Made by a program: the position numbers and the translations under genes. This document shows, piece by piece, positions 1-7,971 of a DNA stretch of 43,512 bases. The DNA comes from Eubacteriales bacterium (GTDB taxonomy: Bacteria > Bacillota > Clostridia > Tissierellales > GPF-1): positions 1 to 43,512 of the forward strand of contig DAOUQF010000031.1 of assembly GCA_030625815.1 (NCBI GenBank), in the 5' to 3' direction. Positions within the stretch are counted from its first letter, which is position 1, and each line of letters opens with the position of its first letter. The notes beneath the pieces are model-generated. The model did not search any database, had not been told where the DNA came from, and was given only the letters and a program-made list of their open reading frames with translations.

Positions 1-213
1 AAGAATTGGATGTTCAGTGGCAGTCCAAGGGGTGCAAAAGCAAGTGCGGCAATTTATAGTATCATCGAAACAGCGAAAGCGAACGGTTTGGAGCCGTACA
101 AATATTTGTTATATATTTTTAAGGAGCTTCCAGGTGTGCAAATTGGCAGACATCCAGAATTTTTAGAAGAGTATCTCCCATGGGATGAAGAAATTCAGCG
201 AATCTGCAAATAA
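1..213 (+). CDS. IS66 transposase, C-terminal fragment
   Basis: This is the last 70 codons of a transposase that starts before the window; the frame is open from base 1. The visible protein contains GSPRGAKASAAIYSIIETAK, then GLEPYKYL, and ends in EEYLPWDEEIQ. This is the conserved C-terminal segment of IS66 transposases, which follows the DDE catalytic domain: a serine/glycine turn, an RGA block and the IYS(I/L)(I/V)ETAK helix. The catalytic residues themselves are not in the window, so whether the transposase is intact is unknown. The stop is followed at once by a hairpin and by the IS right end, the usual order in this family. Confidence 0.85.
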   Translation, partial: KNWMFSGSPRGAKASAAIYSIIETAKANGLEPYKYLLYIFKELPGVQIGRHPEFLEEYLPWDEEIQRICK

Positions 214-247
214 AAGGCAAGATCCTCAAACGGGGATTTTGCCTTTT
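212..247 (+). terminator. Hairpin after IS66 transposase
   Basis: An inverted repeat begins at the transposase stop codon: AAAAGGCAAGATCC pairs with GGGATTTTGCCTTTT with one or two mismatches around a short loop. It ends in a T run. It fits an intrinsic terminator that closes the transposase transcript within the element. Confidence 0.6.
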
Positions 248-249
248 GC

Positions 250-275
250 AATACACCGGCTTATTAGACGCTTAC
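250..275 (-). repeat. IS66 terminal inverted repeat (right end)
   Basis: Read from 275 leftward on the minus strand this begins GTAAGCGTCTAATAAGCCGG. It lies between the transposase terminator and the interrupted reverse transcriptase. The TAA inside GGTAAGCG supplies the premature stop of the interrupted gene. The partner repeat is outside the window, so the repeat length is estimated from family knowledge. Confidence 0.65.
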
Positions 276-835
276 CGTTCTTGCAAACAACATATCATCC
301 AGTGATGGTCTACATGGTCGAAGAAACCTGAAATATCTGCATCAACCACCCAGTTCACTCGTTTGAAAAGAATAATTTCATTCAATTGTTTGATTGCTCC
401 ATGACAACCTCGATTCGGCCTGAATCCATGTGAAAAATCCAAGAAATCCTGTTCGTAAATTGCGATCAAGATCTTGGATACTGCCAGCTGAACGATTTTA
501 TCCTCGTATGCAGGTATACCCAAGGGTCTCATTTTGCTACTTCCTGTCTTCGGAATTTGAACTCGTCGTACTGGTTGTGGTTTATACTTCCCGAATTTCA
601 AGTTCTGATAAAGTTTCTCAATGTTGCCCCTTGCCTTACTTTCGTACATCTCTTTTGTCACTCGATCAACCCCTGTTGCCTTGCCATTCTTTAATTCATG
701 ATGGCATTCCAACAATAGCTTTTCATCAATCAAGTGAGCCAAGCTTGTGAATTTCTCTTTGGGATTTTCTTTTGCGATTTGTGTTATTCTTGCAAGTTTT
801 GTTGTCAATTTTTCCCCACCTCTGCGTATGGTCAT
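272..835 (-). pseudogene. ltrA: Group II intron reverse transcriptase/maturase, truncated
   Basis: Intron-encoded RT/maturases are usually 400-600 residues; this one stops at 187. Visible RT blocks are KATGVDRVT, RRVQIPKTGSSKMRPLGIP (RT-1/2), DFSHGFRPNRGCH (RT-2a) and VNWVVDADISGFFDHVDH (RT-3, with the first catalytic Asp). The YADD active site, maturase domain X and any endonuclease domain are absent. The natural sequence runs through CLQER and then meets the IS66 end, whose GGTAAGCG gives the stop codon, so the break is an insertion and not a point nonsense mutation. The start is the ATG at 835 directly after intron RNA sequence. The fragment cannot polymerise DNA, and the intron can move only if supplied with a maturase from elsewhere; with its catalytic domains V/VI displaced it is probably dead. 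Confidence 0.85.
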
Positions 836-1302
836 TGTTTCCCTTACAAGAGCTTTTACATGTGACCGCCTTCCCTCCCCGGGAATTACCCCGATTCATC
901 AGTACTATTCAGCCATCCGACTTCCTGCATCTCATCTGCTTTCCTTGCTTGGTTCTCGCTTGTACGGCATACCCGTTTCCAGGAAAATGCAGGATCTCCC
1001 AGGTTCCCGTTGCTTCTTAATTATAACGTGCCAAGTTCTCAGACCCCGGGGCGTCTCAATCAACTCGCCTTAACGCTGATTGAAATGTTGCCTTCTGCAG
1101 GTGTAACAGCATCGGCCGTTCCCAAGTTAATTTTCGAGGCTCAATCACTTCAGCTACCGCTTTCGGCCCGCTACTTTGCCGATCTACGCTTAAAATTTGT
1201 TGTTACCAACAAATCTCCAAGACCTAGCTACACGGCTGTTGGCTAAACTTTACCATGATGGGACTTCCACCCACTAGAAACAACGACCTTGCCTGGCCGC
1301 AC
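276..1302 (-). mobile_element. Group II intron, 5' part, interrupted by IS66
   Basis: The stretch from 836 to about 1302 has no gene. Read on the minus strand it looks like the 5' RNA domains of a bacterial group II intron, followed by the intron-encoded reverse transcriptase. The probable intron start is GTGCG at 1302-1298, matching the GUGYG consensus. Next come GGGTGGAAGTCCC (around 1260-1272) and GAAGTCGGATGGCTGAATAG just before the protein gene, both seen in many bacterial group II introns. Domains V and VI and the 3' end are missing because the IS66 element enters at 275/276. The intron starts about 20 bp downstream of the methyltransferase stop codon. The exact 5' splice site is inferred. 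Confidence 0.65.
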
Positions 1303-1321
1303 TACACCCTCATTTAGAACT

Positions 1322-2557
1322 TCACCAGTCTTCTCTTTCTATGATCTTTCTAACTTCTTTCGCCAATTTAAATGCCATATGAGGTGGTACTGCATTACCG
1401 ATCTGCTTAAAAGCAGTTGTTCTCGATGACTCAAAATAAAAATCATCTGGAAACGTTTGAAGTCTTGCCGCTTCCCTTACGGTAATCGACCTGTTTTGCT
1501 TAATGTCAGGATGAATAAAATAATGACCATCTTTAGATAAGTGAGCTACTACGGTATGCGATTGTCCCTCAGAATCAACAACTTTAAACCGGTCTAAAAA
1601 ACTTTTCTCATTCTTGTGAGTTTTCCATTGCTTCGGTAGCTCATTATACATGAGTCTTCGTCTTTCCTTATTCCAAACATCGACTACCATACGGTAAATA
1701 TTCAGATCTCGTTCTATGTGAGGTCTTGCCACATGTTGTGTAATCACATTGATTTCACTAACTATTCCTAGCCTCTTAAGTGCCGAATTTGGTTTAGCAA
1801 ATGTGAGCTGATTCTCATAAGACATTCCTGCATTTAGCTTTGGTAAACCAAAAAAAACATCATTAACAGTATTCCCATTATCAATCTTTTCAACATCTGG
1901 ATAACGAAAATCACATCCGATTAACCACCCAACAATAATAACACGCTCTCGTGATTGTGGTACTCCAAAATCCTTCGCATTCAAGAGCTTATATTCAACA
2001 TGATATCCAATATCTTCCATGCCTTTTTTTATTACAGGAAAAACTTTCCCGTTTTGAGCGGTGAGTATTCCTTTTACATTTTCAAACAAAAACATCTTAG
2101 GTCGATATTTTTTCAAAAACCTCAAATACCCTTCATAAAGATAATTCCGCTTATCTTTCGCCATACCAAATGGATCCCGCGCTCTTCCAATTAATGAATA
2201 TGCTTGGCAAGGTGGACCTCCAATAAGAATATCAACAGAATCTCCTTGAAGTATCTTATCGATTTTGTTGAAAATCTCACTTTCTTCTTCCTTTTCACCA
2301 ATGGGCTGGTTTATTACTCTATTAAGTAACTCGCTTGGTACGGTTTCATATAATTCATCACGCGAAATTTCATTCAACAAATAATCTTCATATCTATTGA
2401 GGGTTCCATTCTTTTTATGATAATAATAGGCAATCCTAGTTCTTAAAGTCAATGATGCTGACCGATCATTTTCAACGTGAGCAACTACATCAAAACCAGC
2501 CTGTGTGAACCCTTCAGACAATCCGCCAGCACCAGCAAATAAATCAATACACTTCAT
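1322..2557 (-). CDS. drmMII: DNA (cytosine-5) methyltransferase, DISARM DrmMII type
   Basis: A 411-residue C5-cytosine methylase that transfers methyl from S-adenosylmethionine to DNA cytosine. All key motifs are visible: motif I DLFAGAGGLSEGF (5-17) for AdoMet, motif IV GGPPCQAYS with catalytic Cys117, motif VI FENVKG (158-163), motif VIII QSRERVIIVG (201-210) and motif X QIGNAVPPHMA near the C-terminus. The variable stretch before motif X should be the target-recognition domain; the recognised site cannot be read from sequence. It is the last gene of the island, 204 bp after drmB, and has its own promoter. In class 2 DISARM this methylase marks host DNA as self. A stand-alone restriction-type methylase is the alternative, but drmA and drmB beside it argue for DISARM. 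Confidence 0.88.
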   Translation of the reverse strand: MKCIDLFAGAGGLSEGFTQAGFDVVAHVENDRSASLTLRTRIAYYYHKKNGTLNRYEDYLLNEISRDELYETVPSELLNRVINQPIGEKEEESEIFNKIDKILQGDSVDILIGGPPCQAYSLIGRARDPFGMAKDKRNYLYEGYLRFLKKYRPKMFLFENVKGILTAQNGKVFPVIKKGMEDIGYHVEYKLLNAKDFGVPQSRERVIIVGWLIGCDFRYPDVEKIDNGNTVNDVFFGLPKLNAGMSYENQLTFAKPNSALKRLGIVSEINVITQHVARPHIERDLNIYRMVVDVWNKERRRLMYNELPKQWKTHKNEKSFLDRFKVVDSEGQSHTVVAHLSKDGHYFIHPDIKQNRSITVREAARLQTFPDDFYFESSRTTAFKQIGNAVPPHMAFKLAKEVRKIIEREDW

Positions 2558-2586
2558 TTATTACCCCCCGTTTTATTCCTCGAGTA

Positions 2587-2615
2587 ATTATACCAGGTTA
2601 AAATTTGAATATCAA
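2587..2615 (-). promoter_or_regulatory. Sigma-70/SigA promoter of the methyltransferase gene
   Basis: On the minus strand TTGATA (2615-2610) is followed by exactly 17 bp and a perfect TATAAT (2592-2587), 30 bp before the methylase ATG; a GGGGGG ribosome site lies at 2565-2570. This gives the methylase expression independent of the effector genes upstream, as would be needed to protect host DNA first. Confidence 0.75.
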
Positions 2616-2761
2616 ACAAATCATTCTGTTTTCGCACAATAAAATTGAGGGTGTTTGAAAACGGTAAAATCATTTATTAAACGCGAAACAAACACTATGT
2701 CGAATTCTTAACTTTTTATTGTTTGTTCCCATAAATCAGAATAGTAAAACGATCAATTTCA

Positions 2762-4591
2762 TTACATTTTTTTAAAAAAACCGATAGATTCATCAGTGAT
2801 TGTCCCAATCAACATTCCACGATCAAGCAGTCTATTACCATTCTCACAACAAGTTTCCGGTAAAAGCGCACAATTATGACAAGCAGCCAAATTACAAGAA
2901 TCTGGTCCTTGTCCTTTCGATTCAATACATATTGGATCAGCCGTACACCAGCGCGCATTACTTATTGCTTTCCTCATTGTGTTTTCAATTACATTTGGAA
3001 TACCTTGATTAACCAGTCCACCAAGAGAACCTTCTGAATCCCCTGAAGCCGTATAAATTAACACACCATACATATCATTAGTCAATTCTCCTTTATCGCA
3101 ATATATCCTTTCTCGCAAAGCAGAACTACCATAACCACATTCAAAACTAAGTTGATTAATCAAGATATGAGCAAAAGTATGCAGTAATATATATATAGGA
3201 TTCAATTCAATAGCTTTTCTCGACATTTTGATGTTATACCTGTGATAATTATCATCCAAACGAGCGATTCTATCTTGTACTGATTTTTGTTGCATCCATC
3301 CCATCAGTTTTTCCTTATTGAACTGAAAAAACAAACCTTCGCCATATACTACTATCGCTGGCAACCAAGAAACTTCCTCATTACTTAACATATTCTTCTT
3401 ATCTGTGAAATTGGTACCTGAATCAGGTTGAACCCTCGAAAACCCTAAAAAGGCTCTAGTTTCTCTCAGCTTTTTTACTAAAGTTATACTTTCAAAATAA
3501 TCTTGAATCGCTGAATTATATTTTGAAATTGGAAAATTCACCGTATGAAGGTCAAGATTCTCATTCCCAAATGTTGATATGAGTTTCTTATACTCATCAA
3601 GCCTGAATTCTTCTTCTGTAATTCCAGCTAAATTTTCGCCAAACTCATTCTCCCCATTAATTCTTGACAATAACGTTTTGTATAAATCTTTAGCATCAAC
3701 TTTTTTGACCTCCGCTATAATTTCAATAGTTGATAAATCGATTTCTCCATTCACTCTTGAATCTTCTATTGATTTTTTCAACTTCTCATAGTAGTCATCA
3801 ACAACCTTCACTACTCTTTTATCAACTTCTTGTTCGTAATATGGTATCGTAATAGAACTTCTAATGTCAGGAAACCAAACATTTGACCCACCACGTTGAA
3901 CGACCTTTACACTCTTTCCACATTTTTCATTTTCATACCCCAGCCAAGGTTTTAATCCTTTACACGTATATCCAATATTATCAAGTACTCCCTTTTTCGT
4001 TGCCCCTAACAAACTTGAACTGGCACCACAAGTACAAGTATATCTAACCCCAGCCAACGAAGTTGATATTCCTCCAGTACTTCTTCTTAATTTACAGTCA
4101 GACTTTCTTTTAGGACCATTTCTATGCACCCATTCCATCAATGGAAAATCATCGATATGCCCATCTTCACATATTACTATAAACCGTTCAGGAACCAAAG
4201 TTCTTCTCCTTGACAAAGGTGTCTTATTCGAACAGCTTCTACCCTTTGTCCAAGGATATGCGTCACACTTATCTCGAGAATCCAAATATGGTGGAGCTTT
4301 AATCATAGAACCACAATACGGGCAATAATGCCACAACGGAAACCTGACAGCTGGAATACTTAACAAAGATTTCCCATTGAAATCGGGAGGCAGTCTAAGT
4401 TCTTTAACACCCAATCTTTGTGTTAGTCTCTTGTCGATTACACGGTAGCGTTCAACATCCTCATCATCATAATGCCAGAAATCTAATCCTGCAATCATCA
4501 ATGATTCATCATTAGGGAATGGAACAATCGCACCAATCCCCCAAGGACTAAGTATTTGAGCTCTCCTAATTGGTCTTTTTGAATAAACCAT
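2762..4591 (-). CDS. drmB: DISARM protein DrmB (DUF1998)
   Basis: A 609-residue protein with the hallmarks of the DUF1998 family: N-terminal RRAQILSPWGIGAIVPFP, a CPYCG zinc-ribbon-like pair near residue 91, further Cys pairs (CTCG; CNLAACHNCALLPETCCE close to the C-terminus), and HTFAHILINQLSFECGYGSSALRER-type helices, cut here to HTFAHILINQLSFECG. In DISARM, DrmB forms a complex with the helicase DrmA that grips DNA. The start overlaps the drmA stop by one base (TAATG), so translation is probably coupled and a 1:1 complex is favoured. No ribosome site of its own is evident beyond the coupling. The zinc ligands and complex role are family knowledge; the Cys clusters are seen directly. Confidence 0.85.
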   Translation of the reverse strand: MVYSKRPIRRAQILSPWGIGAIVPFPNDESLMIAGLDFWHYDDEDVERYRVIDKRLTQRLGVKELRLPPDFNGKSLLSIPAVRFPLWHYCPYCGSMIKAPPYLDSRDKCDAYPWTKGRSCSNKTPLSRRRTLVPERFIVICEDGHIDDFPLMEWVHRNGPKRKSDCKLRRSTGGISTSLAGVRYTCTCGASSSLLGATKKGVLDNIGYTCKGLKPWLGYENEKCGKSVKVVQRGGSNVWFPDIRSSITIPYYEQEVDKRVVKVVDDYYEKLKKSIEDSRVNGEIDLSTIEIIAEVKKVDAKDLYKTLLSRINGENEFGENLAGITEEEFRLDEYKKLISTFGNENLDLHTVNFPISKYNSAIQDYFESITLVKKLRETRAFLGFSRVQPDSGTNFTDKKNMLSNEEVSWLPAIVVYGEGLFFQFNKEKLMGWMQQKSVQDRIARLDDNYHRYNIKMSRKAIELNPIYILLHTFAHILINQLSFECGYGSSALRERIYCDKGELTNDMYGVLIYTASGDSEGSLGGLVNQGIPNVIENTMRKAISNARWCTADPICIESKGQGPDSCNLAACHNCALLPETCCENGNRLLDRGMLIGTITDESIGFFKKM

Positions 4592-7500
4592 TATTCGTTC
4601 ACCTCTTTATTTAATATACGAATCTCGCATGCAGCATCTACGTTTCTCATCGATGTAGGCGTGGAAAAACCTACCCGATTCCAATCTTCATTAGGACTCA
4701 TTGAAGATGGGTACATCAATACAGGATCCTCTTGATCCACAAAAGTATGATACTGCTGAGGTAAAAAAGTTTCCCAATGTTTAAACACATAATCAATCAA
4801 TGCTTTTGTACCAGATTTCTCTTCAATCGCGACATTTTCAACCCTATCAAGTATCATTTTATATATTCTCTTCTTAGTCTCTTCATCCGGAAGTTTTCTT
4901 GGATCATCATACGTACTTGCATCACCAAATAATCGTACATACCCAATTATTAATGCATGCATTGCTCGTTCTCTAACCCTTTCAGAAAAAGGAGTAACAC
5001 TCGTTGGTTCTACTTGACTATAAATCTTCATATGATATGCCTTAAATTGCTCATAATGGGATTTATCCCTGGGTTTACCAGGACTATAAGTAACAAAAAC
5101 AAGACCGGGTGCAGTATTGCTTCGACCAACCCTACTGGTTGCCTGTATATATTCCGATGTCGTTTTTGGTTGTCCTACTACTGTCATGAGCCCCAATCGA
5201 GGGATATCCACACCAACTGATACCATATTCGTTGCTAAACAAATATCTACAGGTCTTGGTTTTTCATTTGGATATTTCACACTTAAATTTTCCAAACTCA
5301 TCGGAATTTTCTCATTTGAGATTCTACTTGTCAGCTCTTCAAAACGATAGATATATCTTCGATCAATTTTCTTGCTACTATCTTTTCTTTTATCTCGTTC
5401 AATATATTTGCGACCGTAGATAGTGTGCAAATACTCTTCAATGTCCGCATTTATCCAAGTTGCCGTTTGCCCCAGCTCACGCAAGCTATTGTAATATCCC
5501 AAATTTGTCCAATAAGGATCCCTTTCACTTTCGTCTTTAACACTAATCTCTTTCGCCGCATATAACAGAGTCGCATATAATCTAATGTTGGTCATCGCAA
5601 ACGACGACGAGCCTGGCGCGAATATCCCTACATACTTCCGCCCTTTAGCCTTGTGATCTAGCTTCGCAAAAAACGAATCTCCCGCATTGATACCCATAGG
5701 AGGAAATTGTTTAACATTGTTTTTCCCACAATTATACAATGCATGACATTGATCGCTTGCATTTCTGATAGTAGCTGTTGAAGCAATTATTTTCGGTTTT
5801 ATCATGGAACCATCATCATTATATTTTGTGCACAACTCATCAATCAGTGTTTCATAATGACCTACCATAGTCCCTAGAGGACCCGAAATAAGATGCAATT
5901 CATCTTGGATAATCAGTTCAGGTGGACTCCAATCACAATTTATCCCAAATAATCTTTGTGCCTTTGGAATATAAGGCAACATTGCAAACTTATCTACAGT
6001 CCCTAGTAATAATGTGGGAGGTTCTTCGTAAATCTCTTCGTCAATCACCGTCATTGGTAGAGCATTGTTTTTAACACTGAACTGACAATCCGTATTACTA
6101 CATTGATATACAAAATGTTTTTTTGGAGTATTATTTTTTTTGTATCCTCGTAACGACACTTTTCCTTTAGGATGTTGAAAAACACCCATTTGAGCACCGC
6201 ACCATGGGCATTTTAAAACAATAAAAGGATTCGCAGTTGTTTTACCACACTTTAATTTTTCATATACCTTAACAGCATCTGCCATTTTTTTTGGTGTAGT
6301 TGCATTCCCAACCCATAATCCTATAGTTATTTTTTTATCTCCTAATTTCGAAATTTTTTCTTGCCTTATCATTTCACAAGAACAGATTAATGATGCTGCG
6401 CGTTGATATTGTTGAGTAGTTAATAAGCGCAAGGTATATCTCATTAAAATCGCAGTACCTGCATCCTCTTTATTCTTTAACCGTCTTAAAAATATGGTGT
6501 ATGCACTTAGACCCAAATACGCCTCTGTCTTCCCACCCCCGGTAGGGAACCATATTAAATCAACTAAACTGCGCTCTTCATTTGCAGCATCATTCATCGA
6601 AATCAAGTTCATTAGTATAAAAGCAATTTGAAATGGTCTCCACTTACCATATCTACTCGCATCGCCATACCATGTGCTTTCATCCTCAATATCTGGTAGC
6701 ACATTATACATTTTTATCATTTTCGCATTACTATTCTTTGTATCCCACAATGAAGTTGGCATATTAAAATGTAGTTGCTGCATTAACATAGCACGGTTCA
6801 TATACTGAAATGCAGTTCTAACTTTTTCATCTCTTTCTAGTAATTCTATTCCCTTTTTCATACGATTCATACTCTCTTTGCATAAAGCAATATGGCGTTT
6901 AGCAGACTCCCCATACTGTTTTGGTAAATTCATAGATTCCGTTTCGATTCGTTTTATCCACGATTTATACTCAATAACCAATTTGTTCAATTCGTAAAGT
7001 GCTCTATCAAAATCACCCAAATCACTCATTAATTTCATACTTAAAGAAACACCCTTTATCGCGGTTGGTAGTATCGGTTTCAAATCAAAAGTTGGGATGA
7101 TCTCAGTTCGAATCACAAAAACATTTTCTTCTTCATCTTCCCAATTAGCCGAGCAACCATGTCCAATTGCATAGTTTTTTTCGTTTCGATACAACAATTC
7201 ATTAGATGCATCGTCTTCCGACAAAAACTCTTTTTCAACTGAAGGTATTCTTAAGAAACCACAATTTGACTTAATAGAAAAACCAACTTGAAAAAAACAA
7301 TCCTCATCTAACGCACTCCGCGTTTTCCGTTTCTTATTGATTAATGAAAATGTATAGATATTTTCAACTTTTGTATTTTTCCTATTGATAATAATAAGCT
7401 CTAGCCCTTTATATTTATTACCTTCTCCAGATACTTGATATTTTTTTATCTTCTCAATTTCATCTGGTAATTCTATGAATTCACCGGAGTTGTTCCAGAA

Positions 7501-7971
7501 CATCGGTCGCCGATAATATAGTATGCGTTTTTTCCCTGCATCAGTATATTCTACTTTCCTTTCATATATTGCCGCCTTTACCATTACAGATATTTTATCT
7601 ATATTCTTACATGCCGAAGTTATACTGATTGCAGATTGATTGTACGCATTCGATAGCTTAACCGCTTCCTCAGAATCAGCTAAAATTTCTCCTACACTCG
7701 CATGATTTGTCCCGTTTATTTGGATATCCGACTCCCTTACATCTTTCCCACTTCTCTCAAACCCATCAGTATCTTTCTCATCATCTTTGATTTCTTCATT
7801 TAGGGACTCTCTTGGATAAAGAATTCCTGCTGAGTATTTTATTCTAGGCGATTCAGTAAGAATTTCTTCCCCATTTGGTTGTACATAATTTGGTGAATCA
7901 ATCGGATTGGGCCCAATGATTTCCTTTTTTATAATATCTATGATTTGATCACGAGCACTTAGATCGCTCAT
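4591..7971 (-). CDS. drmA: DISARM helicase DrmA (SF2)
   Basis: A 1126-residue superfamily 2 helicase. A long N-terminal region without ATPase motifs (about 1-440) precedes the motor: Walker A FPTGGGKTEAYLG (475-487), DELH in the DEAH-box position (IIQDELHLISGPLG), motif III ASTATI, and a C-terminal motor half with TNMVSVGVDIPRLGLM and QATSRVGR (the arginine finger). A CPWCGAQ...CQFS pair of cysteines sits between motifs I and II and may bind zinc. This matches DrmA, the core DISARM translocase, which with DrmB senses and processes incoming DNA. Its ATG overlaps the preceding NERD-helicase stop by four bases (ATGA), and its stop overlaps drmB, so three genes are tightly coupled. Length and motif layout fit the family. 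Confidence 0.87.
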   Translation of the reverse strand: MSDLSARDQIIDIIKKEIIGPNPIDSPNYVQPNGEEILTESPRIKYSAGILYPRESLNEEIKDDEKDTDGFERSGKDVRESDIQINGTNHASVGEILADSEEAVKLSNAYNQSAISITSACKNIDKISVMVKAAIYERKVEYTDAGKKRILYYRRPMFWNNSGEFIELPDEIEKIKKYQVSGEGNKYKGLELIIINRKNTKVENIYTFSLINKKRKTRSALDEDCFFQVGFSIKSNCGFLRIPSVEKEFLSEDDASNELLYRNEKNYAIGHGCSANWEDEEENVFVIRTEIIPTFDLKPILPTAIKGVSLSMKLMSDLGDFDRALYELNKLVIEYKSWIKRIETESMNLPKQYGESAKRHIALCKESMNRMKKGIELLERDEKVRTAFQYMNRAMLMQQLHFNMPTSLWDTKNSNAKMIKMYNVLPDIEDESTWYGDASRYGKWRPFQIAFILMNLISMNDAANEERSLVDLIWFPTGGGKTEAYLGLSAYTIFLRRLKNKEDAGTAILMRYTLRLLTTQQYQRAASLICSCEMIRQEKISKLGDKKITIGLWVGNATTPKKMADAVKVYEKLKCGKTTANPFIVLKCPWCGAQMGVFQHPKGKVSLRGYKKNNTPKKHFVYQCSNTDCQFSVKNNALPMTVIDEEIYEEPPTLLLGTVDKFAMLPYIPKAQRLFGINCDWSPPELIIQDELHLISGPLGTMVGHYETLIDELCTKYNDDGSMIKPKIIASTATIRNASDQCHALYNCGKNNVKQFPPMGINAGDSFFAKLDHKAKGRKYVGIFAPGSSSFAMTNIRLYATLLYAAKEISVKDESERDPYWTNLGYYNSLRELGQTATWINADIEEYLHTIYGRKYIERDKRKDSSKKIDRRYIYRFEELTSRISNEKIPMSLENLSVKYPNEKPRPVDICLATNMVSVGVDIPRLGLMTVVGQPKTTSEYIQATSRVGRSNTAPGLVFVTYSPGKPRDKSHYEQFKAYHMKIYSQVEPTSVTPFSERVRERAMHALIIGYVRLFGDASTYDDPRKLPDEETKKRIYKMILDRVENVAIEEKSGTKALIDYVFKHWETFLPQQYHTFVDQEDPVLMYPSSMSPNEDWNRVGFSTPTSMRNVDAACEIRILNKEVNE

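Larger units (their letters stand above)
1..275 (+). mobile_element. IS66-family insertion sequence, right end
   Basis: The window opens inside an IS66-type element. It holds the transposase C-terminus, a terminator-like hairpin, and then a terminal sequence whose outer end reads GTAAGCGTCTAATAAGCCGG on the minus strand from 275 inward, which resembles IS66-family terminal repeats. The sequence beyond 275 continues directly as group II intron reverse transcriptase, so 275 is the insertion junction. IS66 elements normally duplicate 8 bp of target; 276-283 would be the flanking copy, but the left end lies outside the window and this cannot be checked. Confidence 0.8.

Noticed and set aside
430-1246. 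Several rightward open frames opposite the reverse transcriptase and intron RNA.
   Set aside because: They are antisense to a clear intron and protein, have no ribosome sites and no recognisable protein pattern.
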